This document shows positions 17,429-27,132 of a stretch of DNA of 64,000 nucleotides, piece after piece. Below the pieces are notes generated by a model. The model was not told the DNA's origin. It ran no database searches and saw nothing but the letters and a program-made list of their open reading frames with translations. Source of the stretch: Chitinophaga deserti. Lineage in GTDB: Bacteria; Bacteroidota; Bacteroidia; Chitinophagales; Chitinophagaceae. The stretch is taken from positions 186,001 through 250,000 of the forward strand of contig NZ_QFFK01000009.1 of the NCBI RefSeq assembly GCF_003149455.1. Direction: 5' to 3'. Within the stretch, counting starts at the first letter, position 1, and each line of letters begins with the position of its first letter. The position numbers were made by a program, and so were the translations under genes.

Positions 17429-20400
17429 ATGGGACTCATCAGAAGCGCACTGGACAAACCGATCACCATCATCGTACTGGTGGCCGGGCTGTTTTTCTTC
17501 GGCGTTAAATCGGTGCAGGAAGTAAAAGTAGACATCTTCCCCAAGCTCGACATGCCGGTGCTGTACATCGCACACCCGTTTGGCGGTTATACACCCAACC
17601 AGATGGAAGCTTTCTTCGCCAAGCAATATGTGAATATCCTGCTCTTCGTGAACGGTGTGAAATCCATCGAAACGAAGAACGTACAGGGGCTCACACTTAT
17701 GAAGCTTAACTTCTACGAAGGCACTAATATGAGCCAGGCCGCTGCAGAAGTATCGGCCTTCTCCAACCGTGCCCAGGCTATCTTCCCGCCTGGTTCACAG
17801 CCGCCGTTTATCATCCGCTTCGATGCATCTACCCTGCCTGTGGGAGAGCTGGTGCTCAGCAGTGATAAGCGTACAAACAACGAACTGATGGACATGGCCA
17901 ACGTGTACGTCCGTGCTTCGTTTACATCGATCCCCGGACTGGTGGCGCCGCCACCATTCGGTGGCAACATCCGCACTGTAGTGATCAAAGCTGATCCCGA
18001 GCTGCTGCGTATCCATCACCTTACGCCCGACCAGCTGGTGGAAGCGCTCCGGTTCAACAACCAGGTAGCCCCCTCCGGTAACGTGCGCATCGGCGATAAA
18101 AACTATATCACTCCTACCAATACCACCGTTAAGAATATCAAGGATTTCGAGAACATCCCGCTCTTTAAAGGCGGAGTGCAAAACCTCTACCTGCGTGATG
18201 TGGCTACGGTGGAAGACGGTGCGGATATTGCCGCGGGCTATGCCCTCGTAAACGGCCGCCGTTCTGTTTACCTGAATGTTGCCAAATCTGCCGATGCCTC
18301 TACCTGGGAAGTGGTGCAGAACCTGAAGAAAGCCATCCCCCGCCTGCAGGCACAACTGCCGGAAGATGTGACCCTCAGTTACGAGTTCGATCAGAGCACT
18401 TACGTAATGAACGCTGTGAAGAGCCTTGTCAGCGAAGGCATCATCGGTGCCATCCTTACCGGGTTGATGGTTGTACTTTTCCTCGGCGACCTTCGTGGGG
18501 CACTTATCGTTATCCTCACCATTCCGATCTCCATTATTTCCGGCGTGCTGTTCCTGCATCTGTTTGGCCAAACCATCAATATCATGACCCTTAGCGGTCT
18601 GGCCCTCGCCATCGGTATCCTGGTGGATGAGAGTACGGTAACGATTGAGAATATACACCAGCATCTGGATATGGGCAAGCCAAAAGCCCTCGCCATCTGG
18701 GATGCGTGTAAGGAAATAGCGTTCCCTAAACTGTTGATCCTGTTCTGTATCCTCGCTGTGTTTGCGCCTGCATTCACCATGACGGGCATCCCGGGATCAT
18801 TGTTTCTCCCGCTGGCACTGGCCATTGGTTTTTCCATGATCACTTCATACTTCCTGTCGCAGACGTTTGTACCGGTAATGGCCAACTGGATCATGAAAGG
18901 ACATAAGAAAGGACATGTGCCTGCCAATGAAAACGATACCTGGGATCAGAAGAAGATCCTCGTGGAGCGGGCAGACAGTAATAACGACGGAAAGATCAGC
19001 CGCTTCGAGAAATTCCGCGGAGGTTTCATGGTGATGATCGAAAAGCTCATGCCCATCCGCAAACCCGTGGTAATCGCCTATCTCGTTATAATCAGCGGGC
19101 TGGCCGCGTGGCTGCTGGCAGGTATCGGGCGCGATGTATTACCCCGTACCAATGGCGGCCAGTTCCAGATAAGGCTGCGTGCGGAAGAAGGGACCCGTAT
19201 GGAACGGACGGAAGAGAAAACACTCCGCGCCATCCGTACGATTGAAGAAATTATCGGTAAGGAAAATATAAGCATTACATCGGCCTATGTAGGACAGCAC
19301 CCTGCTTTATTTTCCGTGAGCCCTATCTACCTGTTCATGGCCGGGCCGCATGAAGCCGTGCTGCAGGTGAGCCTGAATAAGGATAAACATTTTGAACTGG
19401 AGGAACTGAAAGAACAGTTGCGTGCAGGCCTGAAAGATAAAGTACCGGATATGACGCTATCGTTCGAACCAATCGAACTTACCGATAAAATCCTTAGCCA
19501 GGGATCGCCCACTCCGGTGGAAGTGCGCATCTCAGGCAGGAATAAAAAGCTCAATGAAGAATATGCGAACAAGATTATCGATAAGCTGAAAGCCATCCAT
19601 TACATGCGGGATGTGCAGCTGCAGCAGTCTACCAAATACCCTTCGATCAATATTGAGGTAGACCGTACGCGACTGGCACAGCTGGGTGGGGATATGACTG
19701 ATGTAACACGTTCGCTCATCGCCTCCACTTCTTCCAGCCGGTTAACGGAAAAGAATGTGTGGGTAGATGAAAAGGCAGGCCTCAGTTACAGCGTGCAGGT
19801 GCAGATACCGGAGAACAAGATGAACAGCATAGATGAGATTGCCGAGATACCGCTGATGAAGAATGCCTCGCGCCCTGTACTGGGGGATGTGGCTACCATC
19901 ACGCCCGGCACCACATACGGAGAAAATGATAACCTCGGCGCCATGCCCATGATTTCCGTAACGGCGAACCTGTATGATACTGACCTTGGAACGGCGAGTG
20001 AAGATGTGAAAGCGGCGATTGCTTCGCTGGGCGAACTTCCCCGCGGGCTTACCATGGAGCCGGTGGGGCTTAGCACCACCCTTACGGAAACGCTGAGCAG
20101 CCTGCAAAGCGGCCTCATAGTGGCGATCCTTGTGATCTTCCTTATGCTCACGGCTAACTTCCAGTCGTTCCGCGTATCATTCGTAGTGCTGACAACGGTG
20201 CCCGCCGTAATCCTGGGGTCGCTGGTACTGCTGCGCATAACAGGCAGCACGCTGAACCTGCAATCCTACATGGGCATCATCATGTCTGTAGGTGTATCCA
20301 TCTCCAACGCGGTGCTGCTGATCACGAATGCAGAGCATTTGCGTAAGCATAACGGCGATGCGATCGCTTCTGCAAAAGAAGCGGCAGCGTTGCGCCTCCG

Positions 20401-20662
20401 CCCGATCCTTATGACGAGCCTGGCGATGGTGGTGGGTATGATACCCATGGCTATCGGGCATGGCGAAGGGGGCGACCAGGTTTCGCCGCTGGGCCGTGCA
20501 GTGATAGGGGGGCTGATAGCCTCCACGATAGCTGCCCTGGTGATCCTCCCGCTGGTATTCGGCTGGGTAATGAAGAAAGCATCCAATCAAAGCGTTTCCC
20601 TCAATCCTGAAAACAAAGAAAGTAAACACTATATACCTTCCCTGTATGATCACAATCAATAA
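17429..20662 (+). CDS. RND-family efflux pump with a cytosolic-side EF-hand-like loop
   Basis: A 1077-residue inner-membrane proton-driven exporter with the usual twelve membrane segments and two large periplasmic loops. The TM4 proton-relay pair is Asp400-Glu401 (GILVDESTVTIEN) rather than the Asp-Asp of AcrB, and the TM10 Lys of AcrB is replaced within SVGVSISNAVL. This suggests a distinct subgroup. Between TM6 and TM7, residues 516-527 form DSNNDGKISRFE, a canonical EF-hand loop with ligands at positions 1, 3, 5, 7, 9 and 12. It overlaps the next gene, encoding its adaptor, by 17 bases. The substrate is unknown. Confidence 0.92.
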   Translation: MGLIRSALDKPITIIVLVAGLFFFGVKSVQEVKVDIFPKLDMPVLYIAHPFGGYTPNQMEAFFAKQYVNILLFVNGVKSIETKNVQGLTLMKLNFYEGTNMSQAAAEVSAFSNRAQAIFPPGSQPPFIIRFDASTLPVGELVLSSDKRTNNELMDMANVYVRASFTSIPGLVAPPPFGGNIRTVVIKADPELLRIHHLTPDQLVEALRFNNQVAPSGNVRIGDKNYITPTNTTVKNIKDFENIPLFKGGVQNLYLRDVATVEDGADIAAGYALVNGRRSVYLNVAKSADASTWEVVQNLKKAIPRLQAQLPEDVTLSYEFDQSTYVMNAVKSLVSEGIIGAILTGLMVVLFLGDLRGALIVILTIPISIISGVLFLHLFGQTINIMTLSGLALAIGILVDESTVTIENIHQHLDMGKPKALAIWDACKEIAFPKLLILFCILAVFAPAFTMTGIPGSLFLPLALAIGFSMITSYFLSQTFVPVMANWIMKGHKKGHVPANENDTWDQKKILVERADSNNDGKISRFEKFRGGFMVMIEKLMPIRKPVVIAYLVIISGLAAWLLAGIGRDVLPRTNGGQFQIRLRAEEGTRMERTEEKTLRAIRTIEEIIGKENISITSAYVGQHPALFSVSPIYLFMAGPHEAVLQVSLNKDKHFELEELKEQLRAGLKDKVPDMTLSFEPIELTDKILSQGSPTPVEVRISGRNKKLNEEYANKIIDKLKAIHYMRDVQLQQSTKYPSINIEVDRTRLAQLGGDMTDVTRSLIASTSSSRLTEKNVWVDEKAGLSYSVQVQIPENKMNSIDEIAEIPLMKNASRPVLGDVATITPGTTYGENDNLGAMPMISVTANLYDTDLGTASEDVKAAIASLGELPRGLTMEPVGLSTTLTETLSSLQSGLIVAILVIFLMLTANFQSFRVSFVVLTTVPAVILGSLVLLRITGSTLNLQSYMGIIMSVGVSISNAVLLITNAEHLRKHNGDAIASAKEAAALRLRPILMTSLAMVVGMIPMAIGHGEGGDQVSPLGRAVIGGLIASTIAALVILPLVFGWVMKKASNQSVSLNPENKESKHYIPSLYDHNQ

Positions 20663-21746
20663 AACATCGGGCCTTGCCCTTGCAGCAGCTGTATGGCTGG
20701 CCGGTTGCGGTGTTTCACAAAGCAAACCGGAAAATGTAAAAGCGGAAACGGCCACGGCTGTTACTGCGTTTCCGCTGGGGAAAGAAATTTTCTCCGCTTC
20801 CCTGAGAACGCCGGGAGAGCTGCAGGCATTCCAGCAGGTAGACCTCTACGCGAAGGTGAGTAGTTTTGTACGCCGGCTGAATGTGGATGTAGGTTCCACT
20901 GTGCAGGCAGGGCAGGTGCTGGCTACCATGGAAGCCCCTGAGCTGGGCTCGGCCCTGGCCGGTGCGGAATCGCGCCTGCGTTCGCAGGAGGCAGTTTACC
21001 TCGCCAGCAAAGCTAATTACGACCGCTTATACCAAACGAGCCTCACGCCGGGTACTGTTTCCCAGAACGATCTGGATATGGCATTCGCGAAGCAGCAAAG
21101 CGATTTTGCGCAGAAGGAATCAGCGAAAGCCGCCTATCGTGAAATCTCCGACCAGCGCAATTACCTTGAGATCCGCGCTCCCTTCGGCGGCGTTATCTCT
21201 GCACGTAATGTAAGTGCAGGCGCTTACGTAGGTCCTTCAGGCAAAGGCTCTGAGCAGCCCCTGTTTACCCTTCAGGAACAGAAGAAGCTCCGCCTCGTAG
21301 TTTCCGTTCCGGAAGCGTATACCCCTTACCTGAAGGCGAACAGCGAGGTGAAATTTGTGGTACGCTCCCTTGGTGGCCGTGAGTTTACAGCAGTCATCAA
21401 CCGCCTCGCCGGAGCACTGGATTCGCGCCTGCGCTCGCAACGCGTGGAAATGGATGTAGACAATGCGAATAAATTGCTCCTTCCCGGAATGGTTACGGAA
21501 GTACATATTCCGCTATCCACTGCAGACAGCGTGTTTGTAGTACCATCCACAGCCGTGGTAAGCTCCACGGAGAAGGTGTTTGTTATCCGCGTGAACAGTG
21601 GGAAATCAGAATGGGTGGATGTAAAGAAAGGGCGTGAAGCCGATGGCAAAACTGAAATATTCGGAAACCTCAGCGAAGGTGATATGCTTGTGGAAAAGGC
21701 CAACGACGAGATCAGGAACGGCGCTGCCGTTACATTAAAGAAGTGA
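20646..21746 (+). CDS. RND efflux periplasmic adaptor (membrane fusion protein), lipoprotein
   Basis: A 366-residue HlyD/AcrA-type adaptor linking the RND pump to the TolC-like channel. The N-terminal lipobox LAGC places lipidated Cys21. Halves of the lipoyl domain flank a coiled-coil hairpin: first half around VDLYAKVSSFVRRLNVDVGSTVQAGQ (split here only for description), second half around LEIRAPFGGVISARNVSAGAYV. Beta-barrel and membrane-proximal domains follow. The gene overlaps the pump gene by 17 bases and ends the operon. Placing the adaptor last is the reverse of the common adaptor-pump-channel order. Confidence 0.92.
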   Translation: MITINKTSGLALAAAVWLAGCGVSQSKPENVKAETATAVTAFPLGKEIFSASLRTPGELQAFQQVDLYAKVSSFVRRLNVDVGSTVQAGQVLATMEAPELGSALAGAESRLRSQEAVYLASKANYDRLYQTSLTPGTVSQNDLDMAFAKQQSDFAQKESAKAAYREISDQRNYLEIRAPFGGVISARNVSAGAYVGPSGKGSEQPLFTLQEQKKLRLVVSVPEAYTPYLKANSEVKFVVRSLGGREFTAVINRLAGALDSRLRSQRVEMDVDNANKLLLPGMVTEVHIPLSTADSVFVVPSTAVVSSTEKVFVIRVNSGKSEWVDVKKGREADGKTEIFGNLSEGDMLVEKANDEIRNGAAVTLKK

Positions 21747-21773
21747 TACGAATCAATGAGTGGCATTAAGGCC

Positions 21774-21809
21774 GGGAACAGCGTTGTGATAGGCGCTGTT
21801 CCCTTTTTT
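21774..21809 (+). terminator. terminator of the efflux operon
   Basis: GGGAACAGCG at 21774-21783 pairs perfectly with CGCTGTTCCC at 21794-21803, followed by six Ts. Confidence 0.92.
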
Positions 21810-21940
21810 ATTTTTACCTAAAAATCATGCCATGGCTCAGTGGCTATATTGGTTTGAAAATCAAATAATTGAGTGTGGAAAAGAATCTACAGTTCCGTTG
21901 ATTGAAAAAGCCATATTTTACCCCTGTTTATGAGATTATT

Positions 21941-23542
21941 ATGATATTAATCGTTGATGACAGGCCTGAAAATCTCTATTCCCTGCAGCAACTTCTGGAA
22001 CTGAACCATTTCAAAGTGGATACGGCCTCTTCGGGGGAGGAGGCATTAAGGAAGATTTTGAAGAATACCTATTTTCTGATCATCCTGGATGTACAGATGC
22101 CGGATATGGACGGTTTTGAAGTAGCGGAAGCGATCACAGGCTACAGCAAGTCGAAAGACATTCCCATTATATTCCTGTCTGCCGTTAGCGTGGAAAAGCG
22201 TTTTATCACCCGCGGCTATTCGTCGGGCGGACTGGATTACATCACCAAGCCAGTAGACCCGGAAATACTCCTGCTGAAGGTGAGTACTTTCTATCGGCTC
22301 CATCAGCAAACTACCGAGCTGCAGGCTGCACAGGAAGCATTGCGGCAGGAAGTGGCGGAGCGCAAGCTTGCACAGGAAGCTCTTTCGCACAGCCTGGATG
22401 AGCTGCGGTCTATCCTCGAATCCATACAGCAGATTGCGTTTACCCTGAACGCGAAAGGAGATATAGAATTCGTTAACAGTTACTGGCATAAATACGCAGC
22501 AAACCTGCAGATACTCCCTGCCACACAGGAAGGGGCGCTTTCTGTGGCCGAATGCATCCGTATTGCCATTGCTCGTAACACACAGCAGGTATTCGAAGTA
22601 AGTATCAAACCTATCCTCGATGGCGATTTCAGGTATCATCTCCTAAGCCTCACTCCCGTATGGAAGGAAGGTGGCATTGCCAAGTGGGTCTGCATCTTTA
22701 CGGATATCCATGAGCAGAAAATGATGAACCAGGTGCTGGAGAACCGGGTGGAGGAAAGAACGCGGGAGCTATGGCAGGTTAACCGTGAGCTGGAATACAG
22801 TAATCATGAACTACAGCAGTTTGCCTACGTGGCTTCGCACGACCTTAAAGAGCCGCTGCGGAAGATACAGGTGTTCAGCAACCTCATCAGCAGTAAGTTT
22901 GGACCGGAACTGCCCGAAGCAGAATACTACCTCAATAAGATCGTTTCATCTGCCGCACGGATGAACAACCTGATCACCGATGTGCTGGAATACTCCCGGA
23001 TCTCCATCGGCGGCCAATTCCGGGAAACTGACGTTAACATCATATTCCGCGATATACTGGACGATATGGAATTACTCATCCGGGAAAAGGGCGCTGTTAT
23101 TCATATGGCGGATGTGCCCACCCTGCATGCCATACCTTCCCAGATGCGCCAGGTGTTCCAGAATATCCTCAGCAACGCTGTAAAGTTTTCCCGCAAGGGT
23201 GTTGCTCCTGAAATCACTATCAGTGCAGAGCGGACAGTGGATCTGGCTGTAGCCGGAGGCGGGAATCCCGAAGGGGCATACTGCCGTATTACGGTAAGCG
23301 ACAACGGGATCGGGTTCGACGAAAAGTACCTCGATAAAATATTCGTCATCTTCCAGCGGCTGCATGGGCACAACGAATTTGAAGGGACAGGTATTGGCCT
23401 GGCCATTGTTAAAAAGATCGTGGACACACACGGTGGCCTGGTAACGGCCAGCAGTAAGGAAGGGGAGGGTACCATCTTCACCCTGGTGCTTCCTGTATTT
23501 CAACATCAACACGAGAATCAATTACAAGACAGCGATACATGA
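21941..23542 (+). CDS. receiver-PAS-histidine kinase fusion (soluble)
   Basis: A 533-residue cytoplasmic protein with a receiver domain first (about 1-120, phospho-Asp50 in ILDVQMPDMDG), then a coiled linker (about 120-165), a PAS-like sensor region (about 165-265), a second coil, and a kinase core. The kinase core has His300 in VASHDLKEPLRK, N-box FQNILSNAVKFS and G-box GIGLAIVKKIV. The HDLKEPLR type is shared with bacteriophytochrome-like kinases. It has no membrane segment. ATG 21941 is preferred to an upstream TTG at 21902, since the receiver strand starts at residue 2. It overlaps the following kinase gene as ATGA, indicating translational coupling. Confidence 0.9.
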   Translation: MILIVDDRPENLYSLQQLLELNHFKVDTASSGEEALRKILKNTYFLIILDVQMPDMDGFEVAEAITGYSKSKDIPIIFLSAVSVEKRFITRGYSSGGLDYITKPVDPEILLLKVSTFYRLHQQTTELQAAQEALRQEVAERKLAQEALSHSLDELRSILESIQQIAFTLNAKGDIEFVNSYWHKYAANLQILPATQEGALSVAECIRIAIARNTQQVFEVSIKPILDGDFRYHLLSLTPVWKEGGIAKWVCIFTDIHEQKMMNQVLENRVEERTRELWQVNRELEYSNHELQQFAYVASHDLKEPLRKIQVFSNLISSKFGPELPEAEYYLNKIVSSAARMNNLITDVLEYSRISIGGQFRETDVNIIFRDILDDMELLIREKGAVIHMADVPTLHAIPSQMRQVFQNILSNAVKFSRKGVAPEITISAERTVDLAVAGGGNPEGAYCRITVSDNGIGFDEKYLDKIFVIFQRLHGHNEFEGTGIGLAIVKKIVDTHGGLVTASSKEGEGTIFTLVLPVFQHQHENQLQDSDT

Positions 23543-26500
23543 AATCTAATTTCCAACGGAACCTCATTATTGGTTTTGGCTTTTCTCTTTTTCTGCTGAT
23601 CGTTGGCTCGGGTGCTTCTATCATCAGCATCCGTAACCTCATTTCCAGTGCGGAATGGGTGGAGCATACCAACCAGGTAATCCGCCATCTCGACGAAGTT
23701 ATTTCCAATCTGAAAGATGCGGAAACTTCGCAGCGGGGATATATTATCACAGGCGATACAGACTTTCTGACACCATACCAGAGTTCGGAAGACAGCATTA
23801 TGCGGCATATCCGGATTACCAAGGAAATGACGGCAGACAATCCCCGGCAGCAGGCATCTTCAGAAGAGCTGACGAAAGCAGTACGCGCACGGCTGGCTGT
23901 ACTGAACAATAACATTCTTAAGAAGAAAAAGGGGCTGGAGATCATGCCCGAAGATATTGAACGGGGAAGGGAGCAGATGGATCTGGCACGTATGATCATA
24001 ACTGAAATGAAAACGTCGGAGCAAAAACTGCTGATGGAGCGTACCAGCCAGATGACCGCCTTTGCCAATACTACACCCATCTTTGTGCTGATCGCTTCTT
24101 TTATAGCTATCATTATAACCATCGTCTCATTCATGAGGGTCAATAATGATTATAAACAGCGTACCGCATTGCAGCAGGTGCTGGAGAAAAAGGATTTAGA
24201 GATCACCAACCGGATCCGGATGACGCAGGAAGTGGCGGCCAGCATTTCTGATGGTGATTATACTGCCCGTATTACGGATGATGTGGACGACGGGCTGGGG
24301 CAACTAACGGTTTCCCTGAACCGGATGGCGGCTTCCCTCGAAAAGTCGTTCACCGACCTGTCTGAACGCGAATGGCTGCAAACCGGTGTGGCAGCGCTTA
24401 ACGACAGTATGATCGGCGAATATGAGCTGGAAGAACTGGCGCAGCGCGTGCTGGATTTTGTAGTGCCTTATACCAATGGCAGCGCCGGCGCGGTATATAT
24501 TATGGAAGAAGGAACGCGCCTGCGGTTATATGGCAGGTATGCGGCGGAAAAAGAACAGCTGGAAGAAGTGCTCGCATTCGGTGAAGGGCTTGCCGGCCAA
24601 TGTGTGGCAAGCCGTAAAACCATTGTGCTGGAAGATGTTCCGGAAGGGCTGCTCCGTATGCAGGTTAGCTGCGGTGCCATTCAGCCGAAATCCATTATTG
24701 CAGTACCGTTGTATCACGAACGGAAGGTGATGGGGGTACTGGAGTTATCTTCTCTCCGCAATTTCAATAAAAACGAAAAGGCATTCCTTGAATCGGCAGT
24801 GCTGAACATCGGCACCGTTATCCATATCCTCGACAACCGTAAGCGTCTGCAGGAACTGCTGGAAGAAACGCAAAGCCAGGCTGAAGAATTACAGGCGCAA
24901 CATAATGAACTGGAAAATGCCAACAGTGAACTGGAAGCTCAAACTGAGAAATTGCAGGCGTCGGAAGAAGAGCTTCGTGCTCAGCAGGAAGAACTGGTGG
25001 ATGTGAATTCCGAACTGGAGGAAAGGGCACGGCTGCTGGAGGAAACCAACCGCATTGTAAAGGATAGTAACCGCGAAATTCAGCGGAAGGCGGAAGAACT
25101 CGCACAAAGCACGAAATACAAATCGGAGTTCCTGGCGAACATGTCGCACGAGCTGCGTACACCGTTGAACTCGATACTCCTGCTGTCGCGGCTGATGGTG
25201 GAGAACAATGAGCGGAACCTTTCCGAAGAACAGATTGAATACGCCCGTGTGATCCAGAACTCTGGGAAAGGGTTACTAATGCTGATCGACGAAATCCTCG
25301 ACCTTTCCAAGATAGAAGCAGGGAAAATGGATCTGGTGTATACAGAAGCCGGTGTGGAAGAAGTGGTAAGAGATATGAGGGGCCTCTTTGAACCGCTTGC
25401 ACGGGAGAAGGGTGTAACTTTCGAAACTGAGGTTGCGGAAAATGTGCAGGGCGTGTTCGAAACAGACAGGCAGCGTCTGGATCAGATCCTCCGGAACCTC
25501 CTCAGCAACGCTATTAAATTTACCAATGAAGGAACCGTTACGCTTCGCGCTTACCGGCCGGATGACTATGCTAATACCATAGCATTCAGCGTGCGGGATA
25601 CCGGTATCGGTATATCTCCGGATAAACTCGAAGTTGTATTCGAAGCCTTCCAGCAGGAAGACGGCTCTACCCGCCGCCGCTTTGGCGGTACGGGCCTTGG
25701 CCTCTCCATAAGCAGGGAGCTGGCGCGGCTCCTGGGTGGTGAAATAAGGGTAAACAGTGAACAGGGGAAAGGCAGTGAATTCACTGTACTGTTGCCGGTT
25801 GCTTCAGGGATCGGGCAGGTAGAAAAGATGTCGGCCTCAGAACTGATGCCTGCAAAAGAAAGAAGTGTATACCGCCAGCGGTTCGTTAGTGACGCTATTC
25901 CTGTTGGTACAGTGGAAGACGACAGGGCGGGTATTGTTCCCGGAGACACGTCTATCCTCATCGTGGAAGACGATCTCAACTTCGCACGCTCGCTGCTGGA
26001 ATTTACCCGCAGCAAAGGTTACAAAGGCATCGTAACGGTACGTGGCGATGAAGCGCTGGGACTGGCAGAACAATATATTCCGGCCGGCATCCTGCTGGAT
26101 ATTCAGCTGCCTATTAAAGATGGCTGGGAAGTAATGGAAGACCTCAAAAACAGTGCGGCAGTGCGCCATATTCCTGTTCATTTCATGTCGTCTTTCCAGG
26201 GTAAGTTTAAGAGCCTTTCCAAAGGTGCGGTAGATTTCATTGATAAACCACTCACCATAGAGAAGATGGATGACATCTTCCGGAAGATAGAATTCATGCT
26301 CCACAAGAATCCGCGTAAGGTTTTGATTGTGGAGGAGAACCTGCAGCATGCCAAAGCGCTGGCTTATTACCTTGAAAACTATAAAGTAAATACAGAGATC
26401 CGGGATACCATTCACGGGAGTCTGGAATCGCTGCAGAAGAAGGAAGTGAACTGCGTTATCCTCGATATGGGCGTATCGCATGCTAAGTCTTACGAAACGC

Positions 26501-27123
26501 TGGAGAGTGTGAAGCAGAAGCCGGGACTGGAGAATGTGCCCATCATCGTATTTACCGGTAAGAACCTCAGCCGTGAAGAAGAATCGAAGATCAGGAGTTA
26601 TGCGGATTCGGTAGTGGTAAAAGTGGCCAATTCCTATCAGCGTATAATGGATGAGGTATCGCTGTTCCTGCACCTGGTGGAAGGGGAGAAGAAGGAAGTT
26701 GAGCGGCCGGGCAACGGGCTTGGACGCCTGGCGGAAGTGCTGCGTGGCAAGAACATCCTGCTGGCCGATGATGATGTGCGCAACATTTTCTCTCTTACCC
26801 GCGCACTCGAAAGCTTTGGTATGAAAGTGATTTCTGCTACCGATGGCAGCGAAGCGCTGCAGCAGCTGGCGCAGCATAAGGAAATTGATATCGTACTGAT
26901 GGATATGATGATGCCTGAAATGGACGGATACGAGTCAACCCGCAGGATCAAGGCAGACCCTGCTACAAAGCACTTACCCGTGATTGCGGTGACGGCCAAA
27001 GCCATGAAAGGCGACCGTGAGAAATGTATTGCCGCCGGAGCATCAGATTATATCAGTAAACCGGTGGATATTGATCAATTGTTATCCCTCCTGCGCGTTT
27101 GGTTATACGATGCAGGTAAGTAA
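23539..27123 (+). CDS. large hybrid histidine kinase: CHASE3-HAMP-GAF-kinase-3 receivers
   Basis: A 1194-residue membrane sensor. TM1 (about 9-30) and TM2 (about 175-195) flank a periplasmic CHASE3 domain with the typical ETSQRGYIITGD block. A HAMP-like linker, a GAF domain (about 285-435) and a long coiled coil (about 435-530) follow. The kinase has His537 (NMSHELRTPLNS) and G-boxes GIGISPDKLEVVFEAFQQ and GTGLGLSISREL. Three C-terminal receivers carry Asp854, Asp976 and Asp1122. The second is degenerate (LDMGVSHAKSYE). This is the layout of kinases that sit with CheR/CheB-like proteins in Bacteroidota. Its start overlaps the previous stop. Confidence 0.93.
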   Translation: MKSNFQRNLIIGFGFSLFLLIVGSGASIISIRNLISSAEWVEHTNQVIRHLDEVISNLKDAETSQRGYIITGDTDFLTPYQSSEDSIMRHIRITKEMTADNPRQQASSEELTKAVRARLAVLNNNILKKKKGLEIMPEDIERGREQMDLARMIITEMKTSEQKLLMERTSQMTAFANTTPIFVLIASFIAIIITIVSFMRVNNDYKQRTALQQVLEKKDLEITNRIRMTQEVAASISDGDYTARITDDVDDGLGQLTVSLNRMAASLEKSFTDLSEREWLQTGVAALNDSMIGEYELEELAQRVLDFVVPYTNGSAGAVYIMEEGTRLRLYGRYAAEKEQLEEVLAFGEGLAGQCVASRKTIVLEDVPEGLLRMQVSCGAIQPKSIIAVPLYHERKVMGVLELSSLRNFNKNEKAFLESAVLNIGTVIHILDNRKRLQELLEETQSQAEELQAQHNELENANSELEAQTEKLQASEEELRAQQEELVDVNSELEERARLLEETNRIVKDSNREIQRKAEELAQSTKYKSEFLANMSHELRTPLNSILLLSRLMVENNERNLSEEQIEYARVIQNSGKGLLMLIDEILDLSKIEAGKMDLVYTEAGVEEVVRDMRGLFEPLAREKGVTFETEVAENVQGVFETDRQRLDQILRNLLSNAIKFTNEGTVTLRAYRPDDYANTIAFSVRDTGIGISPDKLEVVFEAFQQEDGSTRRRFGGTGLGLSISRELARLLGGEIRVNSEQGKGSEFTVLLPVASGIGQVEKMSASELMPAKERSVYRQRFVSDAIPVGTVEDDRAGIVPGDTSILIVEDDLNFARSLLEFTRSKGYKGIVTVRGDEALGLAEQYIPAGILLDIQLPIKDGWEVMEDLKNSAAVRHIPVHFMSSFQGKFKSLSKGAVDFIDKPLTIEKMDDIFRKIEFMLHKNPRKVLIVEENLQHAKALAYYLENYKVNTEIRDTIHGSLESLQKKEVNCVILDMGVSHAKSYETLESVKQKPGLENVPIIVFTGKNLSREEESKIRSYADSVVVKVANSYQRIMDEVSLFLHLVEGEKKEVERPGNGLGRLAEVLRGKNILLADDDVRNIFSLTRALESFGMKVISATDGSEALQQLAQHKEIDIVLMDMMMPEMDGYESTRRIKADPATKHLPVIAVTAKAMKGDREKCIAAGASDYISKPVDIDQLLSLLRVWLYDAGK

Positions 27124-27132
27124 AGCAGTGTT

